Source of the DNA: Alectoria sarmentosa
Lineage: Eukaryota; Ascomycota; Lecanoromycetes; Lecanorales; Parmeliaceae
DNA length: 64,000 nt
Direction of reading: 5' to 3'
Assembly (NCBI GenBank): GCA_009733775.1
Contig: WOGZ01000051.1
Location: 86,265-150,264, forward strand
Shown: positions 58,201-64,000 of the stretch, piece by piece
How positions within the stretch are numbered: position 1 is the first letter of the stretch
How the letters are laid out: every line of letters begins with the position of its first letter
Position numbers and translations under genes: made by a program
Notes under the pieces: generated by a model
Databases searched by the model: none
The model's input: only the letters and a program-made list of their open reading frames with translations
What the model was told of the DNA's origin: nothing

Positions 58201-61102
58201 CGCGTCGAGTTGGATTTTAGTTGCTATCCAGCGAGTGCAAGAAATCTCCTCGACCATCCCTTCCTCGGTGGAAGACGCTACATGGCTAATACGTGCGGAC
58301 TCCTCGTTGGCGGCCACCCTCAAGAACCTACATCCCCGCAAGGTCAATGACCTGCTTCGAGAAGGCATGGATCAAATACAAAACCTTAGCGCTGCAAACC
58401 ATGGCGATATCCTCGCTGCTGGTGCGCTCTTCGCATTGGCATTACCTATCGTCCAACAATTCCGCAGCATCTTACAGAAGTCTTTTGATCGTTATGCTGA
58501 GCTTCATCGAGCATTGTGTAAGCTTTCCAATCATCTAGCGCACTCATTTTCGCAAGTTGTCCAAGAAGGCTTCTGTAGCCCAGCCGAGAACTCAGCCGAA
58601 GAAGCTGGCAGGACTGAGAAGCTTGAAGGTGGCACTGGTCTCGGGGAAGGCGAGGGCGTAGAAGATATCAGTAAGGACATCCAAGATGATGAGGATCTGT
58701 CCGAACTCGCGCAAGGCATGGAAAAGAATAAAGAGAAGGGGGAGATCGAAGATCAAGAGGACGCAGTGGATATGGATCACGATGAGCTGGATGGTGAAAT
58801 GGGAGATGTCTCAGATAAGGGCGAAGATGATGGGTCGGCAAGTGAGGGCGAAAAAAACGATATTGATGAGGAGACGGGAGATATAGACGACCTCGATCCC
58901 TCTGCCTTGGACGAAAAGCTTTGGGACGGGGAAGCTGAAGAGACAGACAAAGAGAAAGAGGGGGCGAAGGCCAAAGGGAAAACCGAGAAAGATGATCAGG
59001 TGGCTGATAACGCTACCGAACAAGGAGAGAGCTCACGAGCGCAAGAGGGAGAAGAGGAAGACGATGAAGCCAGTCAGGAAGGCGTAGAAGAGATCGAAGA
59101 TGTCGCAAGGGAAGAGACAGAGCAGATGGATCCGCACGTTGAAGAAGGCCAGAATCTAGACCTGCCTGAGGAGATGGATCTGGACAATGTTGATGGGACA
59201 GACGCGGAATCAGCATCTGGGAACAGTGACATGGAGGGCATGTCCGATGTCGAACAAGAAAATGTCGAGGAGAACGAAGCCGACGGCATGTCTGAAGGCA
59301 GCCAAGATGTCGAGTCTAAGGAGGACGTGGAAATTGAAGTGGATGCGCAAAACCAGCGAGAGAACGATGCCAAAGACGAAGATGATGTCGACGGAGGCAA
59401 CGGCGGTGGATCTCCTGTCGATACAGAGCCAGACGACGAGGAGCCAACAGATAATTCTGAACTCCTCCAGGACAACCAGAATATAGATCAGGAAAAGTTT
59501 GCGCCCAGCGATACCATGGGTCTTGGAGAAGATGGTGACCAGAATCACGCTGAAGATCAATTGAAAGAGAACAAAGCGCAAGGCAAAGATGGTGCCCAGG
59601 GAAACGCCACAAGCACCGACGAGCCTCAAGCTGCAGCGGAAAATGGTCAACTAGGAGGACTGGATAGAACCGATGGCGGTCAAATAGAAGACGATGACCG
59701 AAACGAAAGCCGTGGTAGTCAGGCTTTCAAGAAGCTTGGGGATGCTCTCGAAAAATGGCATCGGCAAAATAAGCAGATTCAAGAGGCTCCTGAGCAAAAA
59801 GGAAATGCTCTGTCTCAGACTGACGGAGACATGGCAGATGAAGAATTCGAACATCTTCATGGTGAAGAAGCCGAAGCAGACACGCAAGCTTTGGGTGCTG
59901 CTTCAGATGATCAGGCGCGGGCTTTGGATAAGAAAGCTATGGATTCAGAAATGCATGACGAGCCCCACGCTTTCCTTCCAGGCGGTACGGAAGAGGAAGG
60001 TGGCAACGAGCCTGCTAAAATCATGAATGAGGAGGATCCAATACAAACGGAAGCAGACAAGCAGCAGGAGCCATCCAACAGGGGGACTTTTGTCGCAAGC
60101 AGAAACGACAGTAGCCAGCCAACTGATCAGCCCGGGCCAGGGACGCTCGAAAAGGAAGAAGACATTGACGATCTTGACATTGATCTCTCGACCACCCACC
60201 TTCAAGCTGCTTCTGAAGAAAGACCACGATCTGCAGAGGAAGCTCGCCGCCTTTGGTCGCACTACGAGAGTCTTACCCGCGACCTGTCTCTTTCCCTTAC
60301 AGAACAGTTGCGGCTAATCCTCGCCCCCACTCTTGCCACCAAAATGCGCGGGGACTTCCGGACCGGCAAGCGCCTCAACGTCAAGCGTATAATTCCCTAC
60401 ATCGCCTCCCAATACAAACGTGACAAGATATGGATGCGTCGTTCCATCCCATCCAAGCGCAGCTACCAGATCATGCTCGCCGTAGATGATAGTAAATCTA
60501 TGGGCGAAAGTGGAAGCGGTCACTTGGCCTTCGAAACACTTGCGCTCGTGTCCAAAAGCCTTAGCATGCTGGAAGTTGGCGAAATATGCGTTGTGGGCTT
60601 TGGAAACGAAGTCTGTGTCGCCCATGGTTTCGACCAACCCTTCTCGTCCGAAGCCGGCGCTCGGATATTTCAGCATTTTGATTTTCAGCAAACCAAGACC
60701 AACGTAAGAAAACTTGTCGCCGACTCGATTATCCTCTTCCGTGAAGCAAGACGTAGAACGGTTCACACTGGCACCGACCTCTGGCAACTTGAACTCATCA
60801 TCAGCGACGGCGTCTGCGAAGATCATGACATGATACGACGCCAAGTCCGCCAAGCTCAAGAAGAGCGCATTATGATCGTGTTCGTGATTGTCGACGCGTT
60901 GTTGAAGGGAGAGTCGATTATGGATATGAGTCAGGCGGTTTTTGAGCCCGATGCCACAGGGGAGACCAAACTGAAGATTAAGCGGTATCTAGATGAGTTC
61001 CCTTTCGCATATTACCTCGTAGTGGGTGAGGTGAGGGAATTATCGGCCGTGCTTGCCCAGGCTTTGAGGCAATGGTTCGCGGAGATTGTGGAAAGTGGGT
61101 GA
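46222..61102 (+). CDS. MDN1: Midasin (MDN1/Rea1), giant AAA+ ATPase of 60S ribosome assembly
   Basis: Predicted 4,922 aa, close to yeast Rea1 (4,910), from exons 46222-53448, 53511-53777 and 53828-61102. Introns are 62 bp (GTCAGT..GATAG) and 50 bp (GTTCGT..GTCAG, branch CTGAT). Six Walker A motifs mark the hexameric ring in one chain: GSSGAGKT (residue 307), GETGTGKT (647), GPTSSGKT (1083), GETGSGKT (1373), GSPGVGKT (1755) and GPPGSGKT (2065). Walker B acids are visible, e.g. VLLDEINLASPD. A long helical linker follows. Residues about 4100-4630 form the D/E-rich tail, and the C-terminal VWA domain has an intact MIDAS, DDSKS at 4718-4722. Midasin pulls Ytm1 and Rsa4 from pre-60S particles in nucleolus and nucleoplasm, letting maturation proceed. 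The coding sequence covers 23% of the window. Confidence 0.97.
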
Positions 61103-61898
61103 GAGATTTACGATTAATTCTGGTAGGTTCGATAGAGGTTGTACGACAAGTTTTATCTTTGAGCAACATGCAATGGCTTCCCATGATATCATGACTACTT
61201 GGCAGCTTCCCACGCTGCTATCGTTTCTTTAGATTGACAGTGTCAGTACATTAACGTCGGTGGAATATTCTCTCGCTGCTGCCTGGGCGCGTCGGCGGCG
61301 ATACCGCGAACCAGCGTGTCACTGACGTGAAGAGTGGTTTGAGATCTCTATTTGAAAAACTTCCCGTGTGCATCCGAAAATTTCCAAGATTTCCCGTGTG
61401 CTGAGCAAGATATGTGAGCAAGATACTTGAGTCACTGCCGCTACCGGACTTTAGGATGTGCTGTGCCACACGCCCTCATGTCCCGTCTACACCCGCTTCT
61501 CGATGCAATTCCAAAAAGGCGCTGTCGCCAAGGCTGCCTAGTCTCCTGGCCCAAGAAAAAATACAAAATTGTGAGAGGAATTATGCTGGGCTAATGAAAA
61601 ATTACTCAAATGGTAAGAGAAAATATGCTGGGCCAAGTAAAAATATAAATTTTTTAAGTGAAAATATGCTGGACCAAGAATTTGGACATGAATCTTGTGA
61701 GCATGTATCTGAGCAGACAAGGCATAAAAAGCAGAGGACAGTCCGTTCCCCCTTTCTCTCTACACACTCCCACTCATACTTCCTCGCTATATAACTTCAT
61801 AGGTTAACTTTGCCGAACTTCTCATCTTCACTCACATCACGTTTGCAAGCACTCAAACAACTTCATAGCAGCGTACTGAAGCCAGCAAGCTCCCAAAC
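61103..61898. other. Intergenic region with an AT-rich tandem repeat
   Basis: 0.8 kb between midasin and the AT-hook gene. It carries a short tandem repeat (separate entry). The last 100 bp (from about 61795) is a C/T-rich leader of the AT-hook gene. An ACTTCCCGTGTGC motif is also repeated (TTCCCGTGTGCATCC at 61360 and TTCCCGTGTGCTGAG at 61391). Confidence 0.5.
61541..61690. repeat. AT-rich tandem repeat, unit about 43 bp, four copies
   Basis: A core AAATATGCTGGGCCAAGTAA, with variants GCTGGGCTAATGAA, CCTGGCCCAAGAAA and GCTGGACCAAGAAT, recurs at about 61541, 61587, 61630 and 61670 with spacings of 40-46 bp. Each copy is followed by an AT-rich spacer. Divergence between copies is moderate. 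An open frame (61414-61794) passes through, but its translation is shaped by the repeat. Confidence 0.75.
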
Positions 61899-63356
61899 AT
61901 GGATTCAACATCATACGCATATCCCGGCAACGAGCACTCCAGCTATCCCAACACACCCCAGACAGCCCCCCTGAGGGATGTAAACAACGAAGAGTCGACC
62001 GGTCATCCTAACCCATCATTATCTTCACACGGTTTCAATCAAGCAGTAAGTCTCGCGTTGCAATTTCTATGATGGACTCCGAAAGTTGATATCTCTCTCA
62101 GGGGATGAGTGCAACCAGCTCTCCCTATGCAGCTCAAAATACTCCATCAGCAGAGCAACAAATTGTAAGTCTACCAACTCTGCTGTCGTGCGTTGACCGC
62201 CGGACCTGGAAACTGACTTGGTTCCCAGACCGGCGAACCTACCAACCTCCAACCCCTGCCTCAGATCCCTCAGAAATCAAAAAAACGCGGCAGAGGGTAC
62301 ACCGGAATGCCCAAGGGAAGACCTCCAGGAGCCAAGAACAAGCCAAGAGCTCCCGATCATGGTCTGCCAAAGGTATGTGACACATCACTGTCGCTTTCTT
62401 CGAGATGAGAGCCTCCATGCTGATATCAACTCGAGGAGCCAAAGAGAAAGGGAAGACCGCTAGGAGCGAGGAATAAGTATCCCCGCGGAGCCCACGGCGC
62501 GTTTCTGCCAACGCCGGATAGCAACAGCAGCCCGGCCGAGAGCGGGAGCTCACGCTCCACAACTCCAATCGCGGCCGGAACTCCTCCCGCCATGCCCCCA
62601 TCGACGCCAACAGAGGCCCAGACGGCGTACACAGCCCCTCTCGGATACGCACAGGTGACGGAATTCTCTGCCTCCCTCGATCCCGCCGACCGCGGCTACG
62701 ACCACGAGACCAATTCCTGGTACTCCATCAAGGCTCGAGCCATGGAAGAGGAGCTCTTGCGAATGTGCGCCACATCAACTCCTCCAGAAGACATCATGAC
62801 TCCCATGGCAACACCTTCCCCCGCCCCGACTACTTCACCTTACGCCACCCAAGCTGGTCATGGACAGCCTGGATACCTGGGTTATCAGTACCCACCGCCG
62901 CCCGATCCCAATCAAGCCTTGGGCAGCGGCAACTTCACTTACAACTTGTATGACTGCCGCGTTAACAACTATAACAGCTACAACCATACCAGCAGCAGCG
63001 ATCCCTTCGCGTCATCCAGCACTCTTCTCGCAGCCCCGCCGGCAAACCGGGACCGGCCTCAACCCCGCCGTCCCATTCTCCGGTCCCCTGCAGCTTCACG
63101 AGCGGACGAGGCCTCAAGATCCGCCTTTTACGCCGGAGAAGGCCTTTCGAGGCTTCGACCACAGTCGTCCATCGACCCAACACTGCGTGCCGCTGCTCAG
63201 AACGATTCCCCGGCGCCGGCAACTCCAGCGGCTGACGACGCCAACACCACGAAGGAGGACGACATGGACGAGACGATGGAGGAGGGGATCCCTGAATTCG
63301 ACCCTATGAGCTTCTTGAATGATGACGGTTTGGAGTCTGGCTTTTGGAGAGAATGA
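61899..63356 (+). CDS. AT-hook-containing protein, probable DNA-binding/chromatin protein
   Basis: Predicted 424 aa from exons 61899-62045, 62102-62164, 62229-62372 and 62436-63356; all introns are 56-64 bp and phase 0. Exon 3 ends and exon 4 begins with basic Gly-Arg-Pro motifs, KRGRGYTGMPKGRPPGAKNK and KRKGRPLGARNKYPRGAHG, that match AT-hooks (core GRP flanked by K/R), so it likely binds the minor groove of AT-rich DNA. The N-terminal 90 residues are Ser/Pro/Gln/Asn-rich. After the hooks comes a long Pro/Ser/Thr-rich region with one more structured stretch (DRGYDHETNSWYSIKARAMEEELLRMC). The C-terminus is acidic (DDMDETMEEGIPEFDPMSFL), resembling an activation-type tail. No zinc finger or homeodomain is present. 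The last acceptor is CGAG, which is unusual but keeps the reading frame. Confidence 0.75.
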
Positions 63357-63520
63357 TGGGATGGAAGACGACGGTATGCCTGCCACGGATGTTCCGTCGC
63401 TAATGTCTGGTGTTAGGAGCTTCGGTGATGGGGGAGTTGATTGGTGCGGTTGGATGGTATGAGCGAGGCTTCAGTGTGCATGTTGAAGCGGTCGCGAGTC
63501 AGCATTCACAGGTTTGATAT

Positions 63521-63640
63521 TGTTGGCATTGGCGTTGGCGTTGGCGTCGGGCATTGCGTTGGCAATTGGATTGCATTTTGGATCAGCGTTGGCGATTGGA
63601 TTGGATTGCATTTTTGGATCAGCGTTGGTGTTGGGATGAC
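63521..63640. repeat. Degenerate GGCGTTGG / GGATTGGATTG minisatellite
   Basis: Short G/T-rich hexamer-like units (GTTGGC, ATTGGA) alternate, and a longer phrase TTTTGGATCAGCGTTGG occurs twice (63577 and 63611). It is an imperfect minisatellite in the 3' flank of the AT-hook gene. Confidence 0.7.
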
Positions 63641-63916
63641 AGTGTCATCGGCGTTTGGAATTCCATCGCAATATGGGATTTCGCGTTGGAATTGGACTTG
63701 GCTTTCTTGGCTTTCTTGGTCGATTGTCTCGCTCTACCAGTGTTGGAATACAGCTACTATAGATAGATTCAATGACTTTTGCATTTTTTGTTTGTTTGTT
63801 TGTTTGGTTGGTTGGATTGAGTGTTGCTGTCATGACATTTTGTTTTTATGAATACGTTTGTTGCGATCATGACATTTGTTTGCAAGAATTACATTTATTG
63901 CAATCATGACATTATT

Positions 63917-64000
63917 TTCTTCTTCTTCTTCTTCTTCTTCTTCTTCTTCTTCTTCTTTTTCTTCTTCTTCTTCTTCTTCTTCTTCTTCTTCTTCTTCTTC
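63917..64000. repeat. (TTC)n microsatellite reaching the window edge
   Basis: Nearly pure TTC/CTT repeats for the last 84 bases, interrupted once by a run of five T near 63956-63960. The repeat may continue outside the window. Confidence 0.95.

Larger units (their letters stand above)
63357..64000. other. 3' region with simple repeats, gene-free
   Basis: The stretch after the AT-hook gene holds degenerate GTTGGCGTTGGC/ATTGGATTG repeats (about 63521-63640), a TTTG repeat near 63790, a duplicated ATCATGACATT motif near 63865-63912, and a TTC microsatellite running off the window end. Confidence 0.6.

Noticed and set aside
58531..60262. Several - strand frames of 60-145 codons within the acidic part of midasin
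   Set aside because: They are the reverse complement of a D/E-rich coding repeat and translate to Ser/Leu/Phe-rich low-complexity peptides.
60314..60859. 181-codon - strand frame opposite the midasin VWA domain
   Set aside because: The + strand encodes an intact, conserved VWA domain with MIDAS; the antisense frame has no recognisable features.

Overview
The window is nuclear DNA from a filamentous ascomycete (Pezizomycotina). A Dothideomycete-like genome fits best, but this placement is inference. Support: genes split by many short introns (about 50-100 bp, GTRNGT..YAG, CTRAY branch points), single-copy eukaryotic genes (CCT8, MDN1, a Cdc4-type F-box/WD40 protein, CTK3, a UTP16-like protein), and fungal-type families (SSU1/TDT sulfite efflux, type III PKS, MARVEL, RMD1, fungal APH kinases, small secreted cysteine-rich proteins). 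No rRNA, tRNA, CRISPR or intact transposon was recognised.

Layout. 0-2.1 kb: no convincing gene, perhaps a decayed one. 2.1-10.2 kb: housekeeping block with a Cdc4-like SCF receptor (-), a MARVEL membrane protein (+), CCT8 (-) and a methyltransferase-like membrane protein (+). 10.3-14.1 kb: a divergent type III polyketide synthase / cytochrome P450 pair sharing a 560-bp promoter that carries a palindromic CGG-N10-CCG site; this is the best candidate for an undescribed small biosynthetic locus. 14.6-25.4 kb: gene-poor accessory stretch with a fungal-specific acidic protein, a 73-aa Cys-rich protein with 5' UTR introns, a degenerate ~100-bp tandem repeat, an APH-like kinase, a 92-bp duplication and a secreted Cys-rich protein, then microsatellite-rich DNA. 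25.4-35 kb: F-box-like protein (-), pyrroline-5-carboxylate reductase (+), INO80F/TFPT-like coiled-coil protein (+), RMD1/DUF155 protein (-), UTP16-like protein (-). 35-39.7 kb: relic of a secreted Cys-rich peptide and a second APH-like kinase, an inverted paralogue of the first. 39.7-61.1 kb: CTK3 (+), ClC-3/Gef1-type chloride transporter (-), SSU1-type transporter (+), and the 14.9-kb midasin gene MDN1 (+), three exons and 4,922 aa. 61.1-64 kb: an AT-rich tandem repeat, an AT-hook protein gene and a terminal TTC microsatellite.

Intron boundaries were placed by eye from splice consensus, reading frame and family conservation. Each multi-exon model given sums to an intact frame. Housekeeping functions are well supported. 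Functions in the accessory genes are inferred from motifs only.
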